From: Nitrospira sp. Ga0074138
Lineage (GTDB): Bacteria; Nitrospirota; Nitrospiria; Nitrospirales; Nitrospiraceae
DNA length: 64,000 nucleotides
Assembly (NCBI GenBank): GCA_001464735.1
Contig: LNDU01000056.1
Span: 1-64,000, forward strand
Direction: 5' to 3'
The notes beneath the pieces were generated by a model that had not been told where the DNA came from, did not search any database, and saw only the letters and a program-made list of their open reading frames with translations. The position numbers and the translations under genes are program-made. The stretch's first letter is position 1. Each line of letters opens with the position of its first letter. Positions 1-8,415 of this stretch are shown one piece after another.

Positions 1-572
<572 letters not shown>

Positions 573-640
573 GTGTTCTTAGAATTTGGACCAAGGGCCA
601 CCACTTCAATACACCTTACACCTTGCTTAACGTCCTCTAT

Positions 641-657
641 TCAGTTTTCAAAGAACA
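641..657 (-). promoter_or_regulatory. boxA-like rRNA antitermination element in 16S leader
   Basis: Read on the minus strand, 657-641 gives tgttctttgaaaactga, close to the leader boxA of many bacterial rrn operons (core tgytctttraaa). It lies about 70 nt upstream of the mature 16S end and downstream of the promoter at 687-715, the usual order. It would recruit NusB/NusE to prevent early termination of the rRNA transcript. The role is inferred from motif and position. Confidence 0.7.
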
Positions 658-686
658 CAACATCACATTCGTGACGTGGGAGGCGC

Positions 687-715
687 AATATAAGACTTAC
701 GCACTCTCATGTCAA
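687..715 (-). promoter_or_regulatory. Sigma-70-type promoter of the rRNA operon
   Basis: On the minus strand a perfect -35 ttgaca (715-710) is followed after 17 nt by a -10 tatatt (692-687). Transcription would start near 680 and run through the boxA-like element into 16S. Position, spacing and the near-consensus hexamers make this the likely main rrn promoter. No Fis or UP element was assigned. Confidence 0.8.
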
Positions 716-877
716 GGGACCCACTCAAAAAATTCGGGTAGTTTCCCTCAGGCACCGCTCCTTCTGGATACGGTATGCAGGCAAGAACTCTTCCGCCCTC
801 TGCCCTCGAACGAATTGGAAGATAACAAGACTTCCCCATGAGTGTCAAGCAACTTTTTCATGTATAATCGAGAAAAT

Positions 878-1915
878 ATGAAAAACTACGAATCACCACT
901 GGCCATGAGGCGCCGCACGATTTTACAAACCTTCGGCTTCGTCGCAACAGCAGGAATAACCGGAGGCTGCGATGCCATAGGCGGCGTCTTTGGTCGCATG
1001 TTCGCCGTCCCTCCACGCGACACGACGTACTTCACGCCAAACTCGAAATTTTACGTAGTGAACTACGCCGATGGAGCCGTGTCCGCATCGCGTGACTTAA
1101 ACATTGAGCAGTGGAAACTGCACATCAAAGGATCTGTCCAAACACCCATGTCGCTGGGTTGGCGCGAGATTTTAAACCGCGATTCCTACGATCAAATTTC
1201 CACCTTGATGTGCATCGATACCCTGCCGGGTGGCGACAGCATGGGCACGGCAACATGGCGCGGCATCTCGCTGAAGAAGCTACTCCTCGACTGCGGTGCA
1301 GATACTGAGACGGCGCGCGATGTCGTCTTTCGCGGCATCGACGGCTACGACGACAGCATTCCCTTCACCCGCGCCATGCAGGATGACGTGATGCTGGCTT
1401 TTCTGATGAACGGCGAGAAGTTGCCGAAGGAGCATGGGTTTCCACTCCGCCTTCTTGTACCGGGACTTTATGGGATTAAGAATGTGAAGTGGATCGTCGA
1501 AATCGAAGTCTATCCGGGCGACTATAAGGGCTACTGGCAGCGCAAAGGGTGGACCGACGACGGCACAATTAAGGTATTTTCACGCATCGATTCACCTGGA
1601 CATTACCAAACCTTACGAGGCTCGGAACACACGTTTCGCGGTATCGCCTTCGGTGGACCGAATAGCATCAGTAAAGTTGAACTCAGCTTCGACGCCGGCC
1701 GCACGTGGAACGACTGTAGAATCGAACCACCCATGTCGCCTTACTCCTGGGTCATCTGGACCTATACCTGGCGCGCACCAAAGCCAGGGAAGTTTCAAAC
1801 CGTCGTGCGCGCAACCGACACAAAGGGCCAACTCCAAATCGCCGAAATCGTCCGCCCTCAACCAGCCGGGGCCAGCGGGTATCACACGATCATTTCAGAA
1901 GTAGCAGAACTCTAA
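878..1915 (+). CDS. Sulfite oxidase-like molybdopterin oxidoreductase, exported
   Basis: A 345-residue molybdoenzyme of the sulfite oxidase family. It should oxidise sulfite to sulfate, or a related substrate, in the periplasm. An N-terminal RRRTILQTFGF motif suggests Tat export, and a following TGGC could be a lipobox. The oxidoreductase molybdopterin-binding domain covers roughly residues 45-215 and holds the cysteine of LMCIDTLPGG (about residue 112), the expected Mo ligand. A Mo-co dimerisation domain follows (about 225-335, with the LSFDAGRTW motif). The ATG at 878 is preferred for a weak agaaaa upstream. A GTG at 842 and ATGs at 860 and 905 are in frame. The usual CxxN-type context around the cysteine is altered, so substrate is uncertain. 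It is divergent from the rRNA operon. Confidence 0.85.
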   Translation: MKNYESPLAMRRRTILQTFGFVATAGITGGCDAIGGVFGRMFAVPPRDTTYFTPNSKFYVVNYADGAVSASRDLNIEQWKLHIKGSVQTPMSLGWREILNRDSYDQISTLMCIDTLPGGDSMGTATWRGISLKKLLLDCGADTETARDVVFRGIDGYDDSIPFTRAMQDDVMLAFLMNGEKLPKEHGFPLRLLVPGLYGIKNVKWIVEIEVYPGDYKGYWQRKGWTDDGTIKVFSRIDSPGHYQTLRGSEHTFRGIAFGGPNSISKVELSFDAGRTWNDCRIEPPMSPYSWVIWTYTWRAPKPGKFQTVVRATDTKGQLQIAEIVRPQPAGASGYHTIISEVAEL

Positions 1916-1948
1916 AGAAGCCGAGAGCACTCCTCTCAGTCGGCTTCT
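1916..1948 (+). terminator. Inverted repeat after the molybdoenzyme gene
   Basis: A 9-bp perfect stem, agaagccga (1916-1924) against tcggcttct (1940-1948), begins right at the stop codon region. No long U tract follows, so it is a weak or bidirectional terminator candidate rather than a classic intrinsic one. Confidence 0.4.
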
Positions 1949-2030
1949 CACCCGTTCCATGACAGCGATGATATACGACTCGAATTCCCAAACTTTCTGA
2001 AGCTTGCTACTGGCTTGGGAATATCAGCAG

Positions 2031-2596
2031 ATGGACTTGTCGAAATTACGCTCTAGACTTCAAGAGATAACGTCCAGCGACAACATCGATGGACACCCTT
2101 TGGCCATCGAGACACTACGAGTGGAGCTTCCCCATACGATCCGGCTTGTCAGCCTTGCAAATCCGGCGCTTCCCCAGAATTGCTTTGCGTGGGCCCTTGC
2201 ACTCAACCATGAATTAGCACACTGGGTTGGCGAATGCCACTTACCTGATCTCTTTGCTGGCTCCAAGTTTGTTCAAGAGCTTATCCCTTCCTTGGTTCAT
2301 GTACCAGACGATTGCGCTACTGAAGGCGATCTTGTTCTGTACTTCGACAGAGAAGTACCCACCCATGCAGGTCTAATCAAAGAATCGGAAGTTATTTCAA
2401 AATGGGGCAGAGGGCACACATACCAGCATGGCCAACTAGAGATACCTAAAGCTACGGCAACACCATCCGATTTTATCGAAAGCCGCCGGGCACCATGATA
2501 GAAATGCATTTCGTCAAATATGTTCAAGGTCACCCCGACTACAGCGTCATTCAGGAAGAATTTGGAGAGAAATTGGGCCACCTCTTCAACAGGTAA
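2031..2596 (+). pseudogene. Conserved hypothetical protein, possibly papain/NlpC-like, interrupted by one frameshift
   Basis: The first frame runs from 2031 (ATG; an in-frame TTG at 2004 is less likely) to a stop at 2498. After about 2450 the protein pattern continues in another frame as YGNTIRFYRKPPG and ends at 2596 with EKLGHLFNR. Adding one base near 2448-2455, for example in the run in ctaaagctacgg, gives one ORF of about 188 residues through EIPKSYGNTIRF. A conserved-looking cysteine (QNCFAWAL), a histidine (THAGL) and a later histidine (YQHGQ) have the order seen in NlpC/P60 or CHAP-type cysteine hydrolases, but family membership is only inferred. The lesion is either a real mutation or a homopolymer error. 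No partner gene is evident. Confidence 0.6.
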
Positions 2597-2644
2597 TCAT
2601 CCCAATCCAAACGCCTACCTCGCAGCAACCACCAGGTAACACCG

Positions 2645-3208
2645 TCACACTTCTGATTCTTTTCCCACCCATTCAGGGATAGGCTTCTTGGCCAGTTCAC
2701 AATACCTGCGTGCATTCTCGTCCCGCTTCTTGATCAAATCCAGCACCACTTGGACCGCCTCTTCATCAGAGAATATCCTAGCTCCAATGGTCTTAAGTTT
2801 GTCCCGGTTGCCCAAGATTCCTATCGGTTGCCTCTTTGAACCGCCGTCATTTGTGATTAATATCGCCCCGTACTTGATCGCGTTAAAGACAATTGCAACG
2901 TCATTCCGCTCATTCTCCGACTGCGCTCCAGAGGGAAACAAAATGCGTTCTATTTCGCGAAGAAGAGTCTTCTCGCTTGGAGTATCGGCTCGAGTCTCTG
3001 TAAAAACATACCCATGTGCCTTAGATTTTCTATTATGGTCAGCACCCGCAGCCGCTTCTAATTGCGCCACCTCAGACATCACCAAAGTAATAACGTCATC
3101 TTCATGCCACCTTTCCAGCCTGTTCATACTTTCCAGACAGGACCGAGCGTTCACTCGATTCGTGTCAATGTGAAAGGTTCGGCAGATATGACGATCGGGT
3201 TGCCACAT
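2645..3208 (-). CDS. PIN-like domain protein (putative ribonuclease)
   Basis: A 187-residue protein whose layout resembles PIN nucleases. An early Asp-Asn in FHIDTNRVNA is followed by a central Glu in MSEVAQLEA and then by NERNDVAIVFNAIKYGAILITND, which mirrors the PIN signature of an acidic helix leading into a strand ending TxD. PIN proteins cut RNA with a Mg-dependent acidic triad, and many are VapC toxins. This one is longer than a typical VapC (about 130-150 residues). It lies 13 nt downstream of a 79-residue ORF on the same strand, probably co-transcribed, which is a toxin-antitoxin-like arrangement though no antitoxin fold is recognised. ATG start at 3208. Fold assignment is moderate. 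Confidence 0.6.
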   Translation of the reverse strand: MWQPDRHICRTFHIDTNRVNARSCLESMNRLERWHEDDVITLVMSEVAQLEAAAGADHNRKSKAHGYVFTETRADTPSEKTLLREIERILFPSGAQSENERNDVAIVFNAIKYGAILITNDGGSKRQPIGILGNRDKLKTIGARIFSDEEAVQVVLDLIKKRDENARRYCELAKKPIPEWVGKESEV

Positions 3209-3221
3209 CTAGCGATAAGCC

Positions 3222-3461
3222 CTACAAATCCTCTACCGTACAATTCTCAGCCTTGCCATCAATGATCTGCTGAGCGAACAGAATGCAATGCTTAACGGCT
3301 TCATCTTTCAGTTCGAAACTATTGGAAGCACTGAACTGGCGTGTGCGAACTTGATCGGTCCCATGCTTGAGGATGACAACATCGACAGTCCACTCCTCAG
3401 AGTCAGCCACTTGGTTTGGAACGGGCCTAATCTCATACCCTCTGTACATAATCGGATCCAT
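3222..3461 (-). CDS. Small conserved hypothetical protein upstream of PIN-like gene
   Basis: 79 residues beginning MDPIMYRGYEIRPVPNQ, with a C-terminal part containing FSASNSF, DEAVKHCILFAQQIIDG and an acidic tail. No signal peptide or membrane segment is visible. The compact pattern (YRGYEIRPVP, then a beta-rich middle, then a helix ending QIIDG) resembles a small family of unknown function common in environmental bacteria, from memory only. It precedes the PIN-like gene by 13 nt on the same strand, so the two are likely one transcript. Whether it regulates that protein cannot be read from sequence. Confidence 0.6.
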   Translation of the reverse strand: MDPIMYRGYEIRPVPNQVADSEEWTVDVVILKHGTDQVRTRQFSASNSFELKDEAVKHCILFAQQIIDGKAENCTVEDL

Positions 3462-3662
3462 CTTCAGACCTCTGGGGAGAAGAAGGAAACGTCAAAAATA
3501 TGGCTTAAGCGACCGGTGCCGATGTTTAAGGATCGGCAAACTCTCATCTCGAAGTGATCTGGTAAGTGCCGGGATGGACGAACAGCCAGTCTCACCTGAT
3601 CCAATTTCCTCAACGCGGCTGATCTCATGTTTTGGTGGACGAAATGAAATCGCTAGCCCACA

Positions 3663-3907
3663 TTACTTCTGGAAAAACGAGTCACGCGCGATCTGGTCCT
3701 TGCGGATCTCGTTTCCTTTTGATCGATTTTCCCAGCCTTGAAGTCTTGTTCCACACGATCCTTCTGGCGCTTCAGGTGATACTCGTAGCTACCACCAGCG
3801 GCCCCGGCACCGAGCACTCCACCGAGTAAGCCGCTTCCCACTGACGAGCAACCGGTCAAACCCGTCACCAGCACTAGACCTACAATAACTACACCGAGGT
3901 TCTTCAT
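3663..3907 (-). pseudogene. Small glycine-rich lipoprotein, frameshifted near its C-terminus
   Basis: Starts at ATG 3907 with a very good ribosome site (aaggagg, 6 nt spacer). The N-terminus MKNLGVVIVGLVLVTGLTGC is a lipoprotein signal with lipobox LTGC. A short Gly-rich stretch and a charged helix (YEYHLKRQKDRVEQDFKAG) follow. The uninterrupted frame runs to 3653 with an unlikely Arg/Ser-rich end. Inserting one base after GKIDQKE (about 3716) restores EIRKDQIARDSFFQK and a stop at 3663, a far more natural helix. A missing T in gaa(t)acgag, which would give KEYEIRK, explains it. Either a natural frameshift or a base-calling error. Function unknown. Confidence 0.65.
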
Positions 3908-4093
3908 AGGTGCCTCCTTAACATGAGCTCACGGTCTGAGTGAAACGGTCATCACGTACACATGATCTGTTCTAGGTAAACTGTCCCGCTATGGTCAAGC
4001 ACCATGCTGTCGACCAAGCCCGCCATGGCAACATGCGAAAAGGACTTCTCGCCCACCGCGTCTGACAGATTCGGGTGAATTCGGAGACCAGGA

Positions 4094-4603
4094 TCAGTGA
4101 TGGGCGTCTGATTGAAGCGACGACTGATGAGGCCAAACGGTCTGGACGATCAGCAGCACAACACCGGTGGTAATGCAGACGTCGGCCACATTGAAGATAC
4201 CAGTGCGGAGGGGGCCAATGCCGAGGTTCATGAAGTCGATCACGCGGCCATCATTCATGATGCGATCCAAGAGGTTGCCCAGTCCACCGCTCAGCACGAG
4301 ACTCCAGGCAATGGCGGTGGGCAACGGTATCTGTTGAGCAAAGAGAATCATCGCCAAGGCGGCGAGGCACAAGGCGGGGAATACCTGGAAGAGAAAGACG
4401 CGGACCCCCTCAGAGAAACCTCCGCCAAGGCTCAGGAAAGCTCCAGTGTTCTCTGCATATTGGAGGCGAACTGTATCGTAGAACCATGATTGCGGCGGCT
4501 GGAGGGCCAAGTATTGGTGGGCTACATCTTTCGTGAGTTGATCACAACCCACACAAAAGATGAGCAGCAGAAGAACCAACAGGCTTCGCTTGAATCGGGG
4601 CAT
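4094..4603 (-). CDS. lspA: Lipoprotein signal peptidase (signal peptidase II)
   Basis: 169 residues, normal for LspA. This inner-membrane aspartyl protease removes signal peptides from prolipoproteins after diacylglyceryl transfer at the lipobox cysteine. Four hydrophobic segments are visible (about residues 7-25, 66-90, 94-112 and 133-155). The two catalytic aspartates lie in GRVIDFM (D123) and FNVADV (D141), with the conserved ENTGAF loop at 51-56 and GGLGNLLDR at 106-114. The window encodes many lipoproteins, which are its substrates. ATG start at 4603. Neighbours do not form an obvious operon, and no ileS is adjacent here. Confidence 0.95.
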   Translation of the reverse strand: MPRFKRSLLVLLLLIFCVGCDQLTKDVAHQYLALQPPQSWFYDTVRLQYAENTGAFLSLGGGFSEGVRVFLFQVFPALCLAALAMILFAQQIPLPTAIAWSLVLSGGLGNLLDRIMNDGRVIDFMNLGIGPLRTGIFNVADVCITTGVVLLIVQTVWPHQSSLQSDAHH

Positions 4604-4703
4604 GATTCATCAGTCTACACGGCTTTGGGATTCCCGAAGTAGGCTTCTCTGTTTCCCCTCCCTGGTCATCACAAAGCTGTACGCCCTCAATCGAGAACCG
4701 CCG

Positions 4704-4937
4704 TTACGACGATTGGTCTTTGCGCGGCCGGCCGACAGCGAGCTTACCCCTTCGCTTCTTGAACCGCTTCCCCTTCTCCAGCTTCGTGAGCGCGGATTGG
4801 ATCGCCGATTCGACGACACCGGTCAGCGTCAGTTTAGGGCTCCAATACACCACGGTTCGCAACCGTTCAACCATATCGGCAGAGAGAGACAACGTGACCC
4901 TCTCCTTCCGCTTCAGAGTCTGCTGTGTCTGTTTCAT
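4704..4937 (-). CDS. Ribbon-helix-helix-type DNA-binding protein
   Basis: 77 residues. ERVTLSLSADMVERLRTVVYWSPKLTLTGVVESAIQSALTKLE (shown in parts: strand VTLSLS, helix MVERLRTV, helix TGVVESAIQSAL) has the strand-helix-helix layout of Arc/CopG/ParD proteins. The basic tail contains GRPRK, an AT-hook-like motif. A strong ribosome site (aaggag, about 9 nt from ATG 4937) supports the start. Such proteins usually autoregulate or partner a toxin, but no toxin gene is adjacent: lspA lies downstream and a repeat element upstream. Target unknown. Confidence 0.6.
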   Translation of the reverse strand: MKQTQQTLKRKERVTLSLSADMVERLRTVVYWSPKLTLTGVVESAIQSALTKLEKGKRFKKRRGKLAVGRPRKDQSS

Positions 4938-5122
4938 CTGATCATCTCCTTCTACTCGTGACGGCCTTGGTAATTCTCACATATGCTTGCATATCATGCT
5001 CCCTTCGGCACACGCAAGTAGGCAACGCCGTATCTCCTTGCCTTAACAGATCGCGAAAAAACTCATTCTTCCCCCTATAGCCGTCGTGAACCTCAAGAGC
5101 TGAGGAGACGCTGAACAGCCAT

Positions 5123-5247
5123 GCAGGATGGGCAAAAAGGCCGTCCAGCAAAGCCGAAGCGAGCGGAGAGGCGAATCGCACTCTGGGCCGTACGTTGAGC
5201 CTCTGAGTGATGCGAGAACGCCGCTGGCGGGCCCTTTCCGCATCCTG
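5123..5247. repeat. Dispersed 125-bp repeat, copy A
   Basis: Nearly the same sequence as 37612-37737. Shared blocks include caaaaaggccgtccagcaa-like, gcgagcg-agaggcga, gttgagcctctgag and gatgcgagaacg. The ends form a short inverted repeat, gcaggatg at 5123-5130 and catcctg at 5241-5247, suggesting a small non-autonomous element or REP-like unit. It lies in the 482-bp gap between the ribbon-helix-helix gene and the Slp gene. Nothing else supportable was found in that gap. ORFs crossing the repeat are not considered genes. Confidence 0.75.
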
Positions 5248-5419
5248 TCAAACATGCCAAAACCATGAGACCAAGCTCCTAGATAGTCAGTCGATACGGG
5301 CCACGTATCGACAAGAACATTTACTGGAGTGTCAAACAGAGTCTCTGGGAAAGAACCGGTGCGGTCGATGGCTGGCCTTCGTATTTCAAGTCCACGGACA
5401 CTGCATGTCTCTTGGCGAA

Positions 5420-5974
5420 TTAGAATCCGATCCCGAATCCTCCACCCCCACCAACTCCTATTCCTGTCCCACCCCCGACTCCAATTGAGAATCGGGGCCG
5501 CGGTCGAGCATCGCCGTCCGATCGCGCTGGCCATAGATGCAGATGTTTCACGATCAACACCGGGTATCGATATTCGACATCGTCGAGGTGTTCGACCTTT
5601 GATTTGGACAGTTCTCCGACAATCGTCATCTTTGTCCCTTCGACAATCGTCGCAGGGTCGAGAAACTCCTGCTGGATCGCGAGAAATCGCCCCTGCGATT
5701 GCTGGCGGTCGAGAATTGGTCGCTCCCCTCTGTCGAGCGGTAACTGCAGCAGCTCGATCTGGGTTCCTTCCTTGAGTCGTTTCGCCTTCAGGACCTCGCC
5801 ACCGAACACCACGATCTTGCCCTGGTATGAATCAGGGGCGGCCACCACTTCATGAAACATCACCAATCGCTCGACTAGAGGCTCTAGCGCTTCCGGAATC
5901 ACTCTCTGCGAGGAGCAGGCTGCGATCAGCCCGATTACCATCACCCACAATGACTTGCAAGACGTCAGACGCAT
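5420..5974 (-). CDS. Slp-family outer membrane lipoprotein
   Basis: 184 residues. The N-terminus MRLTSCKSLWVMVIGLIAAC is a lipoprotein signal (lipobox IAAC). The body matches the Slp (starvation lipoprotein) pattern: IPEALEP near residue 26, a PDSYQGKIVVFGGEVL strand pair, ILDRQQSQGRFLA in the middle and VEYRYPVLIVKHLHLW near the end. Slp proteins are outer-membrane lipoproteins of poorly known role, induced in starvation or acid in enterics. The C-terminal 20 residues are an unusual glycine-rich tail (GVGGGTGIGVGGGGGF) not typical of Slp. ATG start at 5974. It stands alone between two repeat elements. Confidence 0.8.
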   Translation of the reverse strand: MRLTSCKSLWVMVIGLIAACSSQRVIPEALEPLVERLVMFHEVVAAPDSYQGKIVVFGGEVLKAKRLKEGTQIELLQLPLDRGERPILDRQQSQGRFLAIQQEFLDPATIVEGTKMTIVGELSKSKVEHLDDVEYRYPVLIVKHLHLWPARSDGDARPRPRFSIGVGGGTGIGVGGGGGFGIGF

Positions 5975-6035
5975 GTCATCACTATAGCGCGACGGCTAAG
6001 CTGTTTCTACACCTCATCTTCGTGAGCGCGACGAG

Positions 6036-6250
6036 TTAGCCCGCATTATTCATGACGGTTCGTGACGAAACCGCCAAGACGCCAAGCGAGACGGGCACGC
6101 GGAGCCCTGAGAGACCTAGGCATACTTGAAACAGTATGTCGAGGTCGCGAGGGGCGAGCCTGCCCGCCTGGCCGCGAGAAAACCACGGCCAGGCTTGTCA
6201 ACGCGGCGTATCGGCGGTTGTAGTAGAAGCGTCATGAACAATGCGGGTTA
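6036..6250. repeat. MITE-like element with terminal inverted repeats
   Basis: The ends are 21-22 bp inverted repeats: ttagcccgcattattcatga(cg) at 6036-6057 and its near-complement at 6230-6250 (two or three differences). Inside are two more palindromes, catact/agtatg with a 6-nt loop (6121-6138) and a perfect 9-bp stem gcctggccg/cggccaggc (6166-6174 and 6186-6194). No transposase is encoded in about 215 bp. It fills most of the 379-bp gap between the Slp gene and the DUF2959 gene. Nothing else was found in the gap. Confidence 0.7.
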
Positions 6251-6353
6251 GGGTCTTTCACCCTGTGCATTCTTCGGTTATGATGCATATTCCCAAGGTG
6301 ACTGTTCAGAGTCGCCAGGTCATCGAGACCATATCCCAGTAGAAGAGGTCATC

Positions 6354-7010
6354 ATGTTGAAGATAGTTCTTGCCGTCATGCTCCTCGTTATGCCGTTTGG
6401 CCTTTCTGCTTGCGATAAGGCCTATATGGCGACCATGGAGAAGATGGGCTATGCCAAACGCGACATCCTCAGCAGCCGCGTCAAATCAGCGCGTGACGCA
6501 CAGGAAGATGCGAAGCAGGAAATTCAAAGCACTCTGGAGCAATTCGGGCAAGTGGTCTCCTATGAAGGCGGAGATCTGGAAGCCAACTATAAAAAGTTGA
6601 ACCGCGAACTGGAGAACAGCGAAGACGGTGCCAAAACTGTTCGGAAAAAGATCGCCGATGTTGAAAGCGTCGCCGATGCGCTCTTTTCCGAATGGGAAAC
6701 GGAACTCGGCCAATATTCCAACGCCGACCTGCGCCGAAAGAGTCAAGCCAAACTCACCCAGACGAAAAGCCGCTACAAAGAGATGCTCTCGGCCATGAAA
6801 CGCGCCGAGCAGCGGATCGAACCGGTCCTAAAACCACTGCGAGACCAAGTCCTCTACCTGAAACACAATTTGAACGCCCGAGCGCTCGCCGCCATCAAAG
6901 GGGAACTCGTGAAGGTTGATGCGCAAGTTGATCAACTGGTCAAAGACATGAACCGTTCCATCGCCGAAGCAGACAAGTTTATTCAGTCCATGGAAAAGGA
7001 ATCAGACTGA
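6354..7010 (+). CDS. DUF2959-family lipoprotein
   Basis: 218 residues with a lipoprotein signal (MPFGLSAC, cysteine at residue 20). The mature part is almost all helix and charged: MGYAKRDILSSRV, then long coiled-coil segments with heptad-like spacing up to SIAEADKFIQSM. This matches the DUF2959 family of helical periplasmic proteins of unknown function. A ribosome site (gaagagg) precedes ATG 6354. Only 23 nt separate its stop from the next gene's start, and the following genes overlap, so 6354-8349 may be one transcript with the metallopeptidase and the FUN14 protein. Confidence 0.8.
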   Translation: MLKIVLAVMLLVMPFGLSACDKAYMATMEKMGYAKRDILSSRVKSARDAQEDAKQEIQSTLEQFGQVVSYEGGDLEANYKKLNRELENSEDGAKTVRKKIADVESVADALFSEWETELGQYSNADLRRKSQAKLTQTKSRYKEMLSAMKRAEQRIEPVLKPLRDQVLYLKHNLNARALAAIKGELVKVDAQVDQLVKDMNRSIAEADKFIQSMEKESD

Positions 7011-7033
7011 TTGTCGTGCTTGAGGGAGTCCCG

Positions 7034-7906
7034 ATGCGTATTGAAGGTCAACGTGAAAGTGAGAATATCGAAGATCGCCGCGGTATGGGTCCTGCCCGCC
7101 TAGGAGGGAAGGGCGGCCTAGGCCTCGGCACGATCGTGCTGGTGCTCGCGGTCAGCTATTTCACCGGAGCCAACCCGCTGACTGTTTTCAATATGATCAC
7201 CGGCGTCCAGGGTGTGACCGAGACAATGGCTCCCTCGGCCCCATCAGAGTCAGGCCCAGCCGGCGCCCCTCAAGACCAACTCGGCAGGTTTGCCTCTGTC
7301 GTCCTCGCAGACACAGAAACCACCTGGCGAAACCTCCTTGGGCCTCGGTACGAGGACCCACGTATGGTGCTCTTTTCTGGCGCCGTCCAGTCGGCATGCG
7401 GCACTACTTCGTCAGCGGTGGGTCCGTTCTATTGCCCGAACGATCACCGAGTCTATCTAGACCTTGCCTTCTTCGACGAGATGGCGCATAGACTCGGAGC
7501 AGCCGGTGACTTCGCCCAAGCCTATGTGATCGCCCATGAAGTCGGCCACCATGTCCAAAATCTGCTCGGCACCGCGGAAAAAGTCCACCGCCTCCAACGA
7601 CAAACGTCGGAGGTCGAAGGAAATGCCTTGTCGGTTCGGATGGAACTCCAGGCCGATTGTTACGCCGGTGTCTGGGGCCATCATGCGAAACGCGAACGGA
7701 ACTTAATCGAGCCGGGCGATTTTGAAGAAGGGCTCCGTGCGGCAGCAGCGATTGGGGATGATCGGTTGCAAAAGATGTCGCGTGGCCAAGTCCAGCCAGA
7801 AAGCTGGACCCACGGCTCATCTGAACAACGGATGACCTGGCTCAAGCGTGGGCTCGAGTCCGGCGACCCCTCAGTCTGCAACACATTCGACACGAAACGG
7901 CTATGA
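7034..7906 (+). CDS. YpfJ-type neutral zinc metallopeptidase
   Basis: 290 residues from ATG 7034, chosen because MRIEGQRESENIEDRRG is the typical family start and gaggga lies just upstream (an in-frame GTG at 7016 exists). One membrane segment (GLGTIVLVLAVSYFTGA, about residues 34-50) is followed by a periplasmic domain with the zinc motif AHEVGHHVQ (HExxH) and a later Glu/Asp-rich helix, MELQADCYAGVW, supplying the third ligand. Members are predicted membrane-anchored metallopeptidases of unclear substrate. The stop overlaps the FUN14 gene start by 4 nt (atga), indicating translational coupling. Confidence 0.88.
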   Translation: MRIEGQRESENIEDRRGMGPARLGGKGGLGLGTIVLVLAVSYFTGANPLTVFNMITGVQGVTETMAPSAPSESGPAGAPQDQLGRFASVVLADTETTWRNLLGPRYEDPRMVLFSGAVQSACGTTSSAVGPFYCPNDHRVYLDLAFFDEMAHRLGAAGDFAQAYVIAHEVGHHVQNLLGTAEKVHRLQRQTSEVEGNALSVRMELQADCYAGVWGHHAKRERNLIEPGDFEEGLRAAAAIGDDRLQKMSRGQVQPESWTHGSSEQRMTWLKRGLESGDPSVCNTFDTKRL

Positions 7907-8349
7907 ACACCACAGCTCCTACACCTCAGAGCAGCTTCCTTGCAAAAACACTCGCACCAATACTCTCCGACCCTCCCTGGGCCGCCAAATCGTTTCTTGC
8001 CGCCAGTGCAACAACCGCCGCCGGAGTTGGCGCCTGGCTCACAGACCTGATGTCGCCGGCCCTCGCCAATGGGGGAGCCAGCTTCCTGGGAGGGTTCTTA
8101 CTCGGATGGGCAGTCCGGAAGACCGTCAAGCTCGCCCTGTTGGTGGCTGCCTCATTGGCGGCGCTCATCGCCATTCTCAAAACCACCGGCTGGATTCACC
8201 TGGATTGGACCCTGATCCAAGCAGATGTGAATCATATTCTTGATTGGGGTCGAGGCAAAGCCCAGGGTTTCAAGGAAGCGCTGACCGGCTATCTCCCCTC
8301 AGCAGGCGCCGCCGGCGCCGGAACATTTTTTGGATTTCGGAAGAAGTAG
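7903..8349 (+). CDS. FUN14-family membrane protein
   Basis: 148 residues with several hydrophobic, glycine-rich helices: AKSFLAASATTAAGVGAWL, GGASFLGGFLLGWAVRKTVK, and LALLVAASLAALIAILK. The GGFLLGWAVRKTVK segment and the C-terminal GAAGAGTFFGFRKK match the FUN14 family. Bacterial members are small membrane proteins of unknown role, related to mitochondrial FUNDC1. The start codon overlaps the stop of the metallopeptidase gene, so the two are probably made together. A functional link between them is inference only. Confidence 0.8.
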   Translation: MNTTAPTPQSSFLAKTLAPILSDPPWAAKSFLAASATTAAGVGAWLTDLMSPALANGGASFLGGFLLGWAVRKTVKLALLVAASLAALIAILKTTGWIHLDWTLIQADVNHILDWGRGKAQGFKEALTGYLPSAGAAGAGTFFGFRKK

Positions 8350-8415
8350 CAGCATCCCCAATACTCGGCTCAACTTAATTTCTCAGAATCTACGGCATAT
8401 AGCCGGGACACACAT

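Noticed and set aside
4942..5181. Minus-strand ORF of 79 codons across repeat copy A
   Set aside because: It is translated repeat sequence, also found at the other copy, with no ribosome site and no conserved protein pattern.
5043..5534. Minus-strand ORF of 163 codons
   Set aside because: Overlaps the Slp gene in another frame and the repeat element; no family pattern.
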